DNA of 39,336 bases from a virus. Location of the stretch: positions 1-39,336 of the IMG/VR virus record IMGVR_UViG_3300030390_001641; one strand, written 5' to 3'. The number at the start of each line of letters is the position of its first letter. The stretch's first letter is position 1. The position numbers and the translations under genes were made by a program. Positions 31,007 to 39,336 of this stretch are shown here, piece after piece. Under the pieces are notes generated by a model. The model did no database searches and was not told the origin of the DNA. It saw only the letters and a list, made by a program, of their open reading frames with translations.

Positions 31007-32134
31007 TTATGCTTCAAGAGCAGTAATTCTGGCTTCAAGTTCTTGTATGGTTGCTACGAGTAGCGGTACTAGTTTGCTTTGGTCGATGCCTTGGTAGTCA
31101 GGTACTTCACGCTCGCCCATGACTGCTTCAGTGGTTACATTGCCTTCTTCATCTGTAACAGCAGGAGTGACTTCATACTCTTCAGGCTGCATGGCATCTT
31201 TAGAACCAGTGACAGACTCAGGTACAACTTCCTGTGCTTCGTGTGCTAGGAATCCATCTACTCTGGAACCATCAGCTTTCCATGCAAAATTTACAGGCTT
31301 CAACTCTTTGAGTCGGTCTGTAGCACCTGACATGGGTTGTACATCTTCTTTGAGTCGGTAGTCAGAGGAAGTGTTGTAGGATGTGGCTGAAGTAGTAATA
31401 TCTATACTTCCGACATCTGTAGCTGTATGGACAAACCGTATAACTTCTCCATTACTGAGAGACCTCAAACCTATACTAGATACGCGATTACGAGTAATTT
31501 GAACGTCACAGTTGGCTATGCCAGTGTTGCCTGCTGAACCACCATCAACAACCAACCCATCCATCGTAGCTGTGCCAGCGGCAGTTATCTCCATTAAATC
31601 GCTAGAAGGGCCTTTAAATAAATAACCATTGTATGTAGCTTCAGTGCCTTTAAACTCCAAAACCCCTGTAGATTGGTTACGTCCTACTTCATACGAGCCA
31701 GAACCAACGTTACTTTTAATTGTTAGTGCGTGTTTGTTGCTTCCTGTAACGCTTGCAATACCATTAACCGATATGCCGCTACTTGTCGTTGACATCTTCG
31801 TTGAACCACTTGCGTCTTGTAATTTAAGGTTCGTTGCAAGAATGTTCAAATCACCAGTCCCAGTTTCGTGGATATATGACTGATTGTTTGCAGAATGATA
31901 AATTTTTAAGTCGTTTCCGTTTCCGAATAAGGCTTTTTTTTCATCACTGAAATTAAAATCTGCGGAAGTAGAGCCTCCATCCATCGTAACTGTTCCATCG
32001 ACATCTAGATTGCCATCAACTTTAAGGTCAGAGTTAATATCAATGTCACCGTCGAAGGTTAATTGCCCCTCTATAGTTACATCGTTGAATGTTGGATTGC
32101 GGCCAAAAACACCACCGTTTTGTTTAATGCTCAT
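31007..32134 (-). CDS. Tail fibre with S74 intramolecular chaperone
   Basis: A 375-residue fibre. Residues 1-100 are repeated Asp-Gly beta units (DIDINSDLKVDGNLDVDG). The C-terminus is the peptidase S74 self-cleaving chaperone: SSDYRLKEDVQPM, KELKPVNFAWK, GFLAHEAQEVVPE and a final coiled coil (QELEARITALEA). In this family cleavage occurs before the Ser of SDYRLKE and removes the chaperone once the trimer has folded. Confidence 0.92.
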   Translation of the reverse strand: MSIKQNGGVFGRNPTFNDVTIEGQLTFDGDIDINSDLKVDGNLDVDGTVTMDGGSTSADFNFSDEKKALFGNGNDLKIYHSANNQSYIHETGTGDLNILATNLKLQDASGSTKMSTTSSGISVNGIASVTGSNKHALTIKSNVGSGSYEVGRNQSTGVLEFKGTEATYNGYLFKGPSSDLMEITAAGTATMDGLVVDGGSAGNTGIANCDVQITRNRVSSIGLRSLSNGEVIRFVHTATDVGSIDITTSATSYNTSSDYRLKEDVQPMSGATDRLKELKPVNFAWKADGSRVDGFLAHEAQEVVPESVTGSKDAMQPEEYEVTPAVTDEEGNVTTEAVMGEREVPDYQGIDQSKLVPLLVATIQELEARITALEA

Positions 32135-32164
32135 TTAAAATTACCTATGGTTAATCAGTGATTT

Positions 32165-34099
32165 TTAAAAAGTTGTGCGACTTACTTCGTATGCGAAAGT
32201 GTTACCAGCTAATATGTCTATAAAGAAGGTAATAACTCCTGCACCTGTAAAAGTTGTGCCTCCGTTTAAAAACAATTTTGCTGAGTTTGTAAATGAGGTG
32301 TTTGCATTCGTAGTTCGCAAAACAACAAAATGCCCCGCTTCAGCATCCTGCAAAGTGAATTCGTTTACAGTAGTTGCTGTTGACGAAGTTACGACAAAAT
32401 AATTGCCAGTTGGCAAACTCATATTTGACGCAGTTACGTTAGATTCAGTCAGCGTTGAGTTATTTCTGAATAATGTAAATGAACCTTGAGATAAGCTAGG
32501 AAATTCAAGATTGTTTATTTCTTTTTGTACAATTCCAAATATACCGTTAGTAGCATTGTTTACTATTTTATTTGAACCTGTGCCTGTCCAATCAATTGTA
32601 GGATCAAATGAATTATTTTGAATACTAAGGCGTGGTCTATCCCCTGCAATTTTAATCCCTGTAACGCCCGCAGTTCCCGCAGTGTAAACAATTGAATTGT
32701 TGTCGATTGTTTTGTTGTACAAAGAAAAAACATCAATACCAACAGCATTAACTTGTGCCGCCATTGAAACTAAATTGTTAGAAACAACAGTGCCTTTTGA
32801 TGAGCTATTTGTAACATCAATACCAATTGAAAACCCAGAACCAACAAAGTTATTTAAAATTTTTGCATAGTCACCAGAATCAAAAATTCCTACGCCACCT
32901 TCACCGCCCTCGCAGTAGAGGTTATCTATAATAGTGTTATTTCCGTTAATATTTCGGACACCGTTGTATGTAACAGACGCTTGGCAATTTATAATATCTG
33001 TACTAATATTTTTTTGACCACTTTGACCGTCAATAACAAAAGCATCTTTAAAACCTCTACCTGAACATTTTTCAAAAGTAACTAAACCAACATCATGGGT
33101 AGTTTTTAAATTCCATGCCACGCCAGTTCTGGCCGCGCCAAGCGAGTATGTTGCCCAATCTTTGTTAAAGGAAAAGCATTGGTCAAATTTTAATAACGCA
33201 CCTCTGCCAATTTCAACTCCATCTCCAGCGCCACGCTGAAAAATAACACAACTTTTCATTCGGCATTGACCAAAAAAACTTTGCAACTTTACAACAGGAG
33301 TTGCGCTTGTGCCGTCAAAACGTATGTATTCAATTGTGTTTTGTCCATTTGACCCTGTAACTAAATCAAGAAAATCCTCTAATACAGGCGCGTTTGTTAC
33401 TGATTTAATTGTAGTTCCTTGATTGGGAGTTAATGGGTTAATAACAAATTGTTCCCCTGTCCCTGCGCCAATCATCCTAAAAGACTTTCCTCGATCATCA
33501 ACACTACCAGCTACTCTTGCAGGAAGTTTTAAACCTGTGACTAAATAAGTTCCGGCATTAACGTGTAAAGTTACTTGATTTTCAAAAGAAGAATTAATAG
33601 CCGCCTGTACAGCCGCAGTGTCATCTGTAACACCATCACCCACTGCACCAAAGTCTTTCACACTTACAGACTCGCGTAACTTAGCTTGAACAGTAGTAGC
33701 TACTGCACCAGTACCAGCAGGGGTGTAAACAGTTCCATCCGAATTACTTAGCTTTCGTAACTCAGTTTGAACGTCAGTTATAAGCGCACCGGAAGCTGCG
33801 GGGGTGTACGTCACTAAATCTGCGCTAGTCGTTGCTAAAGTTACATTTTCGGCAGCTAACACGGTTACTTCAATCGTGCTTAAATTTGGTGGCGCTTGCG
33901 AGAAGGTTAATACAACGCCAGAAACGCTATAGCCTGTTTTCTCTTGATAAACGCCATCGATGTACACTTGAGTGTTGTTAACTGAAAACGGATTAGACGT
34001 TAAATTAAACGCTGTAGTTGATCCGTCTCCACGAAAATCGGATACAAAAACGGTTGTTCTGACTGTATCTGGCGAATCGAACTCGTAAAATCCTGACAT
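32165..34099 (-). CDS. Tailspike with N-terminal virion-binding domain
   Basis: A 644-residue spike. Residues 1-90 (FDSPDTVRTTVFVSDFRGDG...) form a virion-attachment beta domain of the T7 fibre or P22 spike kind. The beta-helix begins at VKDFGAVGDGVTDDTAAVQA (about residue 147) and runs with many Asn/Asp rungs to about residue 520; a small C-terminal beta domain follows. As the first spike after the adaptor, it may be the main anchor for the others. The enzymatic target is unknown. Confidence 0.9.
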   Translation of the reverse strand: MSGFYEFDSPDTVRTTVFVSDFRGDGSTTAFNLTSNPFSVNNTQVYIDGVYQEKTGYSVSGVVLTFSQAPPNLSTIEVTVLAAENVTLATTSADLVTYTPAASGALITDVQTELRKLSNSDGTVYTPAGTGAVATTVQAKLRESVSVKDFGAVGDGVTDDTAAVQAAINSSFENQVTLHVNAGTYLVTGLKLPARVAGSVDDRGKSFRMIGAGTGEQFVINPLTPNQGTTIKSVTNAPVLEDFLDLVTGSNGQNTIEYIRFDGTSATPVVKLQSFFGQCRMKSCVIFQRGAGDGVEIGRGALLKFDQCFSFNKDWATYSLGAARTGVAWNLKTTHDVGLVTFEKCSGRGFKDAFVIDGQSGQKNISTDIINCQASVTYNGVRNINGNNTIIDNLYCEGGEGGVGIFDSGDYAKILNNFVGSGFSIGIDVTNSSSKGTVVSNNLVSMAAQVNAVGIDVFSLYNKTIDNNSIVYTAGTAGVTGIKIAGDRPRLSIQNNSFDPTIDWTGTGSNKIVNNATNGIFGIVQKEINNLEFPSLSQGSFTLFRNNSTLTESNVTASNMSLPTGNYFVVTSSTATTVNEFTLQDAEAGHFVVLRTTNANTSFTNSAKLFLNGGTTFTGAGVITFFIDILAGNTFAYEVSRTTF

Positions 34100-34101
34100 A
34101 A

Positions 34102-34701
34102 TTAATACCCGGCTGAAATTTGTGGTGTTGACCCGGCAAATTCTGCGGATCGAGCATGAAGCAGCAACCTAGTTAACGCGGTCTGATAGTTTGTTTCCCA
34201 TCGGCTGGAGTCAGAACCTAAAAAGTTAGACGCCTCAACAAGACTAGCGTAAAGATATAGCTGCGGAGCCATTTCAAGCAGCTCATTAGTTGGCGCTGAC
34301 ACTGAAAGAGGCGGGACATCTTTGTAATAGATAAAAATAAGTTTGTCGGATGCTGTCATTGTTGGAACAGGGTGGAACACAAACTGACGCACCTCGCGTG
34401 CAAAGATTAAGGGCGCACCCTCGGTTGTAACGTAATTCCGTAACTCCGTTAAGCTCACACGCTCTAACGGGTTCTCGTTATAAAACGCGTATTTAAGTTC
34501 AAGAAAATCGGCGGGTATGGTTACCGCGCCATTGGCGTCCAAGACTACTGCTGCTGTCTTCTCAATAGTAGGAACGCGTACTTCTTGCGACAGCCTGTCT
34601 TCGGCCAACGCAATAAAATCTGGTATTTCTGTTGCAAGGTCTGTTCTGTTTAGCCAGTTTGCAATTGAGGCTTTGAGGCCATCATAAGTATTTAAACTCA
34701 T
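34102..34701 (-). CDS. Head-tail adaptor protein (SU10/P22 gp4-like)
   Basis: A 199-residue adaptor that should sit under the portal ring and start the tail. It opens MSLNTYDGLKASIANWLNRTD, a pattern of SU10-type adaptors; helices with LAEDRLSQEVRVPTIEK and VEASNFLGSDSSRWE follow. The start overlaps the upstream gene by four bases. Confidence 0.82.
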   Translation of the reverse strand: MSLNTYDGLKASIANWLNRTDLATEIPDFIALAEDRLSQEVRVPTIEKTAAVVLDANGAVTIPADFLELKYAFYNENPLERVSLTELRNYVTTEGAPLIFAREVRQFVFHPVPTMTASDKLIFIYYKDVPPLSVSAPTNELLEMAPQLYLYASLVEASNFLGSDSSRWETNYQTALTRLLLHARSAEFAGSTPQISAGY

Positions 34702-34997
34702 AGTCGGCCACCGCCTGTTCTAAGGTATGCCCACTCTGGTGAATTAAGTTTCTTTTTAATTCGCTTTTGATCTTCGCGGTTAGGGGCCATGACGTTAATG
34801 CCCTCTTCCATCCACTGCATTACAACGACAGAGGGGATGCTGGCAACACGGACGTTCTCGCCCATCCTTTGCCCTTCAGCTTCTTCGCGTGCGCGTTTGT
34901 TTGCAGCAAGAATACCGCTGATATCCTGAGAGTGAGATATCGTTAGACTGTCATCATTTTGATTGTGGTCTACATGTTCAAATATTTTGTCTGACAT
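34698..34997 (-). CDS. Conserved small virion or head-completion protein
   Basis: A 99-residue protein with a polar N-terminus and a conserved C-terminus VVMQWMEEGINVMAPN, ending EWAYLRTGGGRL. It lies between capsid and adaptor genes and is coupled to the latter (ATGA). GAGGA lies six bases before the ATG. The family is common in SU10-like phages; the role is unproven. Confidence 0.78.
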   Translation of the reverse strand: MSDKIFEHVDHNQNDDSLTISHSQDISGILAANKRAREEAEGQRMGENVRVASIPSVVVMQWMEEGINVMAPNREDQKRIKKKLNSPEWAYLRTGGGRL

Positions 34998-35021
34998 AGG
35001 TTCCTCAGAATAAAATAAAAT

Positions 35022-35045
35022 GGACAGCCCCCGAAGGGACTGCCC
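35022..35045 (-). terminator. Partial terminator after the capsid gene
   Basis: A 10-pair stem (plus strand 35022-35031 with 35036-35045, including two wobble pairs) is closed by a UUCG tetraloop in the minus-strand RNA, followed by a U-rich tail (ATTTTATTTTATT). It lies 11 bases after the capsid stop, where phages often reduce downstream expression to favour capsid production. Confidence 0.85.
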
Positions 35046-35055
35046 GTTCTAACAT

Positions 35056-35958
35056 TTAAGCATTCAATGCAGAAATAAGACCTGACGCCTTGTCGTTTTC
35101 ACAAACAAGAGTCTGCTCAGTCAACATTTGACGCTTGTCGCTATCGCCGACCTTGGCTAGTACGATAGTCTGCATAGGACGCAGAACCGCACGAGACCAA
35201 AACTCAGTGTCTAGTACAAGGCAAGTGTTAGCAGCAAGGAAACGATTCACTACTACTGAAACCTGTCCGAAAGGACTGACATAAATATTTACAGCGTTAG
35301 TGATAGTGGTTCCTGTACCAAAGTCACGCTCACGACCCGCACTAGCTGCAAAGTTAGCAACCACGACTGAGTGAGATGGAGTGACTTGTACTTGGTTTGG
35401 ATCCCCGCCTTCGTTGTAAACTTTCTGCAAAACATCTAACAATAAAGTCTCAGTGAAAGCTCTGTTAGCGCCAGCGGTGTTAGTCGTAGCTGCATTGATT
35501 TGGTTCTGTGCAGACTTTAACTGACGCGCAGTTCCAGCCGCTCCAGCAGTACCAGCTTGCAAAGCACCGACAAATGCGTGCTCTATATCACGACGCATTT
35601 CCTTACCTTTCTTAATGATTTGGTACTGAAGCTCAGTACCGCCTCGGCCATAAGTAGCAACAGAATCAGCAGTTCCAGAAGTCTGCACAACCTTGGTGAA
35701 GATTTGGGTTGATGCATTCTTTAGCTCTGTTTGATCGACGCTAGAAGCTCCAGCATCCGCTCCTTCTACTGCGGCATTGGAAGCCACGGCTGAAAGCGAA
35801 TCTTGCTGCCATTGGTGCAAAGTAGCTGTTGCTGAACTTGTACCGATTGCAGAGGTGAAAGGAGTCATAGTAGGAGACACATCATAAATGATGTCTTCGA
35901 TATCTTCTTTTTTACCTACCTGATTGTAGGTTTTGTATGTTCCGGCAATTGTAGCCAT
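35056..35958 (-). CDS. Major capsid protein (SU10-like)
   Basis: A 300-residue HK97-fold capsid protein. It has EDIEDIIYDVSPTMTPF (residues 18-34), ATLHQWQQDSL and EGADAG, typical of the SU10 major head family, and a C-terminus with RPMQTIVLAKVGDSDKRQML. The start follows a clear AAGGA-like stretch and it is preceded by the scaffold gene and followed by a strong hairpin terminator. It should be the most abundant virion protein. Confidence 0.92.
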   Translation of the reverse strand: MATIAGTYKTYNQVGKKEDIEDIIYDVSPTMTPFTSAIGTSSATATLHQWQQDSLSAVASNAAVEGADAGASSVDQTELKNASTQIFTKVVQTSGTADSVATYGRGGTELQYQIIKKGKEMRRDIEHAFVGALQAGTAGAAGTARQLKSAQNQINAATTNTAGANRAFTETLLLDVLQKVYNEGGDPNQVQVTPSHSVVVANFAASAGRERDFGTGTTITNAVNIYVSPFGQVSVVVNRFLAANTCLVLDTEFWSRAVLRPMQTIVLAKVGDSDKRQMLTEQTLVCENDKASGLISALNA

Positions 35959-35974
35959 GTTGAAAATTCCTTGA

Positions 35975-36943
35975 TTAAGAGGTTCTATTTAAGAGGGCTT
36001 GAACCGCGTCATCTACCGAACCGGATTTCTTGAGACGTTCTCGTGATTTACGATATGTCTCTTTCTTTCCTAAGTCCTTTGATTCGCTTTTCTGACCCGA
36101 CAAAGTTTTTTTAGGAGATGCCTTTACTTTCTTTTGCGTCTCCGATTTAGCCCGGTCAAACTGCATAGCTTTGTACATCGCCGTAATGGATCGATGATCG
36201 GTAATACCGTTGAATTCTTCGCTTGAAACGCCTAATGCGCTTTTAGCGTATTCTCCAATCGAGTAATACACATCATTGTTCCAGTTTGGAATAGTAGATT
36301 TCAGGACAGTCAGACTTTCGGCAGCTTTCTCTTTCACCAGTGTCTGTTGTTGATCTTGAACTCGCTTTTGATGATCATTCGCTTGAGACTTTATAAAGTT
36401 GTAGGTCTGTTGCGTCTGTTCATACATAGCCTTCGCTTGCTTGTATTGATCAGGATTTTCAACCGCCGCTTGCTCCCAGTTCACATTGTCAAAACGTGAT
36501 AGGTCTGCTCCCGATGCGGTTAAGAGGGCGCTAAGTGTGGATTCATAAGACTTGCTTTGTTCTTCAGCGGCCTTACGCTGTTCGGCAACAGCTTGCGTCT
36601 TCTTGGTGTAATCGCCTTGGCGTAGATAACCCAGTTTAATCTCTTCGACAGATAGCTTCTCGCCATCTACCTCGATCATACCCTCAGTTACTAACTCAGG
36701 TTCCTTTTCGCCTTCTTCAGAATCTTCGTCGGTTGGGTCTTCGACCTCCTCGGACAAATCCTCTTCTTGCTCAAGTCCCTGTTCCTCGTCAATTACTTCG
36801 TCAGTAGCCTCAGTTTCTGCTACTTCTTCCTCGTTACTAGGCTCTTCGGTTTGGTCTTCTGACTCCAACACAGCCGTAAGTCTTGAGATAATGTCACTAT
36901 TATCGACTTCAGTTGAGTCCGTTATGGTTTGCTCGTCTGACAT
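35975..36943 (-). CDS. Capsid scaffold protein
   Basis: A 322-residue, highly acidic N-terminal half (many EEE/DED runs, residues 30-95) followed by a long coiled coil (about 115-215; AEQRKAAEEQSKSYES) and a basic tail (KKVKASPKKTL, KSRERLKKSG). The acidic-to-basic layout and position just before the capsid gene fit a scaffolding protein that is released on maturation. ATG 36943 has AGGAG seven bases upstream; a TTG three bases earlier is less likely. Confidence 0.88.
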   Translation of the reverse strand: MSDEQTITDSTEVDNSDIISRLTAVLESEDQTEEPSNEEEVAETEATDEVIDEEQGLEQEEDLSEEVEDPTDEDSEEGEKEPELVTEGMIEVDGEKLSVEEIKLGYLRQGDYTKKTQAVAEQRKAAEEQSKSYESTLSALLTASGADLSRFDNVNWEQAAVENPDQYKQAKAMYEQTQQTYNFIKSQANDHQKRVQDQQQTLVKEKAAESLTVLKSTIPNWNNDVYYSIGEYAKSALGVSSEEFNGITDHRSITAMYKAMQFDRAKSETQKKVKASPKKTLSGQKSESKDLGKKETYRKSRERLKKSGSVDDAVQALLNRTS

Positions 36944-36958
36944 CAAATTTCTCCTATT

Positions 36959-37222
36959 TTACTCTACTTCTTGTGGTAATGCCAAGTTATAGTTGTTTAC
37001 CAGACCAGCAAGCTGCTGAACAAACATCTGACCCGCTTTGAACATCATGTAAAGCCTCTCTCGCTCTTCTGCCTGATCCGGCGGTGTTGCGAGTATTTGC
37101 TGTACTAAACTGGCATTTAATTCCTCAAACGCAGTATTAAAGGCGGTACTCTCAAGTTGTTGAACCGCTGAGTCGGCTAATTCTGCCTTCTCTCCCAAAG
37201 TTAAATCTTTGCTATCCATCAT
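36959..37222 (-). CDS. Small helical virion-assembly protein
   Basis: An 87-residue helical protein (MMDSKDLTLGEKAELADSAV...). ATG 37222 has GGAG upstream. It lies between portal and scaffold genes, where SU10-like phages often code small assembly factors. Not assigned to a family. Confidence 0.75.
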   Translation of the reverse strand: MMDSKDLTLGEKAELADSAVQQLESTAFNTAFEELNASLVQQILATPPDQAEERERLYMMFKAGQMFVQQLAGLVNNYNLALPQEVE

Positions 37223-37257
37223 TGCAACTCCACTGGTGTGGTTGGTTAAGAGACTAC

Positions 37258-37425
37258 TCAGCGCAGTCTCGAGGGTGGCCTCGCTAGTGTTGTGTCTTTA
37301 TCTAGCTTGCCGTCTTTCCATTTCTGGAAATCATCAAACGCTTGCTTACACGTTTTTTTCTTTTGGTGTTTGTCTTTACTTGCCTTCTTAACAAACTCCT
37401 CAAGTGCTTCCTGATTTATACTCAT
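37258..37425 (-). CDS. 55-residue charged helical protein
   Basis: A short gene: MSINQEALEEFVKKASK..., then HQKKKTCKQAFDDFQKWKDG and a basic end. ATG 37425 is four bases after the portal stop codon; no strong Shine-Dalgarno is seen, but the frame fills the whole portal-to-36959 gap. Very Lys- and Glu-rich, probably a small assembly factor. Confidence 0.7.
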   Translation of the reverse strand: MSINQEALEEFVKKASKDKHQKKKTCKQAFDDFQKWKDGKLDKDTTLARPPSRLR

Positions 37426-37428
37426 CGC

Positions 37429-39336
37429 TTATCCTATGCTCACGTTTCTGTTTTGAACTCTTTCCAAAGCCAGTTCCTTCTCACTCATCTCCATGTCGTG
37501 GTTTTGCTTCTCCACATCCATCAGTAGTCGGCTGTCTTTCTCTTCCTCAACATGCTCTTGCTTTTGAGTGTCCATAACCATCTTGTGTTGTTCTCTCATA
37601 ATGTCTAGCTCAAGCTGCCCTTCCATAACACTGACTTGTCTTGACGTAATATCCGCATTGAACTCAAGCTGTTGCTGCTGTTTTAACCCCTCTTCCTGCT
37701 GCGATTGCTGCTGCTGTTGCTGCATCTGCTGGAATTCAGGACTGTTTGGATTGAACAAGAACATGTCCGTTGATTTAATGTTCAGCAGCTCAAAGGCTCT
37801 ACTGAGCATTGCGTGACGCTGTTGCGTGCCATACATGCCACCCAGAGATGGGTCTTGCGGGTTCATCGTAAATTGCTGATCTAAACTCAGCAGTAACTGA
37901 GCCTCTTGCGCTTGCTCTTCAGGTGTTAACGCAACCGCCACAGACATCTCAGTGCGATCACCTAAGAATTGCGGATTAATAGGAACAAACTGACCGTCTA
38001 GCTGAACCATCTTTTCTTGCTTCTCATTTTCTAAAGCAAGCTTGTAAAGATCGAACATCAACGGCTTTAAGAAGTTCTCTGCCAGATTTCTGCACATGAC
38101 CATGATTCGACGGTTGCTGGCATTCATAAACTGAGTGATTAAGTCAGAGCTGTTCTGCTTACTTACAACCGTTGAGTCCATACCTCTCGCCATGCGGCTC
38201 ATACCACTACGCGCTTCCTTCTCAACCTCTAAGGCTTCCATCGCCTGAAACACACCGCCCGATAAACTTGGCATGGGCATAGGGCGCACGACAGATTCAG
38301 GGTTTGGCGAATTCACATCAATAACAGCGCCGACCCGATTATCAATCAAATCCCTGGGATTCTTAACCAGCGACAAGTTCGCCACAAATCGTGAGGTGTT
38401 AGTCATAAAGGTGTGATCTACCACGCCACGCTTCAAGCTAGACTGCGTTTTCTGGATATCACATAACACATCGGCAAGGCTCATACCGTAAAAGCGGTGA
38501 GGTAAAGGGAATGGCGTAAAGTATCGGAACGGCTTCTCGCTCACCATCTCAACATCAAGTAAGGTTGTGCGGCTGTGAAGCACCTTTAAATAGACACACT
38601 TCTTTAGGTCAGAGCGATACTTTTTGAGGTACGACTCATAAATAGTGACGTACTCTCTATCGTTGTCAGACTCAAACCCGTCATCGCTTCCAAACTCATC
38701 CACCGAGTCACGCGCTATTCTGCCCTCATCGTTTAGATTATCTTCGCTTAACTTCTCAACAATCTCAGGGTCATACCCCTCACTTAACAGCTCACCGCGT
38801 GTGCGGCTTGTGCGGTGTGAGCAAAAGTCAGCATCATCCTCACCAGTGGCACGCGGTGTGATTAAAAAGTCTTCGGGCGGTATCGACTCGATGCACACCT
38901 TTGACTTGTCAATCTTCCGCGCAATCTCACCGCTGTACATGACCTGTTGAATGGCAATAGGCTGTCCGGTTTGTGGGTCTTGCACTTGAGCCATAACAGC
39001 CTCTTCCGCAATCTCCATGATCGTCACAGCAGGATCGGATGCCAGCATAGAAAAACTAGCCTCATCCAAACCCTCAAACGTCTCTTCCTCATACTCGTAA
39101 TAGTTTTTATAGTACCGCTTAACTATTCCAGTTTTAGCTACCAGCGCATCGTGAATCACATCGTGGAGAATTTTTGAGCCTTTGTTCTCTCTATAGAAGA
39201 TGTAGTTAGTCAGTGCGGTTGCCATCTTTGCTGGCACAAAATCCTCTGAGGTTTGCGGATCAAACCGACACACGTTGCGGTCAGCGGTGAACGTCTCCAT
39301 GATCATCGCTTTCACACTTTCCACGGCATCAAAAAC
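37429..39336 (-). CDS. Portal protein, C-terminal part (N-terminus at 1-306)
   Basis: The main part of the 696-residue portal; the gene enters from the right edge with no start inside the window (the first in-window Met, at 39324, is internal). The core has IPPEDFLITPRATGEDDADF, the segment FRYFTPFPLPHRFYGMSLAD and the clip and wing region GMSRMARGMDSTVV. The C-terminal barrel is a long helix rich in Gln (QQMQQQQQQSQQEEGLKQ), typical of P22-like portals. It overlaps the large terminase by 17 bp at the other side of the circular join. Confidence 0.93.
   Translation of the reverse strand, partial: VFDAVESVKAMIMETFTADRNVCRFDPQTSEDFVPAKMATALTNYIFYRENKGSKILHDVIHDALVAKTGIVKRYYKNYYEYEEETFEGLDEASFSMLASDPAVTIMEIAEEAVMAQVQDPQTGQPIAIQQVMYSGEIARKIDKSKVCIESIPPEDFLITPRATGEDDADFCSHRTSRTRGELLSEGYDPEIVEKLSEDNLNDEGRIARDSVDEFGSDDGFESDNDREYVTIYESYLKKYRSDLKKCVYLKVLHSRTTLLDVEMVSEKPFRYFTPFPLPHRFYGMSLADVLCDIQKTQSSLKRGVVDHTFMTNTSRFVANLSLVKNPRDLIDNRVGAVIDVNSPNPESVVRPMPMPSLSGGVFQAMEALEVEKEARSGMSRMARGMDSTVVSKQNSSDLITQFMNASNRRIMVMCRNLAENFLKPLMFDLYKLALENEKQEKMVQLDGQFVPINPQFLGDRTEMSVAVALTPEEQAQEAQLLLSLDQQFTMNPQDPSLGGMYGTQQRHAMLSRAFELLNIKSTDMFLFNPNSPEFQQMQQQQQQSQQEEGLKQQQQLEFNADITSRQVSVMEGQLELDIMREQHKMVMDTQKQEHVEEEKDSRLLMDVEKQNHDMEMSEKELALERVQNRNVSIG
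39214..39336. repeat. Terminal overlap copy 2 (matches 1-123)
   Basis: The right end repeats the left end over 123 bp: the first 99 bases are identical and the last 24 have six synonymous third-position differences in the portal frame. The coordinate offset is 39213. It closes the circle inside the portal gene. Confidence 0.9.

Overview
The window is an essentially complete, circularly closing genome (about 39.2 kb) of a temperate tailed phage with a podovirus-type virion. The last 123 bases repeat the first 123, so the portal gene runs across the window edge. Nothing looks like host chromosome. The structural genes (SU10-like capsid and adaptor, P22-like portal, tail nozzle, several tailspikes) and tiny basic proteins of a kind common in marine viromes suggest a phage of an aquatic, probably marine, Gram-negative bacterium. 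The host cannot be named from the sequence.

Layout. (1) Virion operon, all on the minus strand: small terminase (from 2336), large terminase, portal (across the edge), two small proteins, scaffold, capsid, adaptor, tailspike, S74 fibre, second tailspike, holins, endolysin, collar fibre, nozzle, and four or five internal-virion-type proteins ending at 17810. (2) Integration: tyrosine integrase (17422 to 16355) with a putative attP of paired GGGAC arm sites at 17543-17764. (3) Plus-strand replication and lysogeny block 9553-16305: Cas4/AddB-like nuclease, DUF2815 protein, family A DNA polymerase, VRR-NUC nuclease, SNF2 helicase, repressor, AlpA-like HTH, DUF3310 protein. (4) Divergent minus-strand early block 9403-6289: Cro-like HTH, small membrane protein, primase-helicase, two zinc-ribbon proteins. 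(5) Minus-strand cassette of five small genes, 6109-4910. (6) A 620-bp non-coding repeat region (4119-4743) that looks like a replication origin. (7) Plus-strand left cassette, 2512-4118: three small genes, a terminator and a Cys-rich conserved protein.

Regulation. A 13-bp near-palindrome, CAAC-N5-GTTG, recurs at five sites. At four of them its last three bases are the first three of a TTGAC -35 box. These promoters drive the left cassette, the 6.1-kb cassette, the repressor and the integrase. The fifth copy sits just upstream of a TATAAT in front of the terminase/virion operon. One repressor, probably the 15242-15820 product, may therefore control the whole phage.

Most noteworthy: the three-tier repeat region at 4.1-4.7 kb, the dispersed operator set, a repressor whose C-terminal half looks like a worn-out PD-(D/E)XK nuclease domain, an intact PD-(D/E)XK gene with its own nearly leaderless promoter inside the lysis cassette, and a polyvalent-type terminal internal protein.
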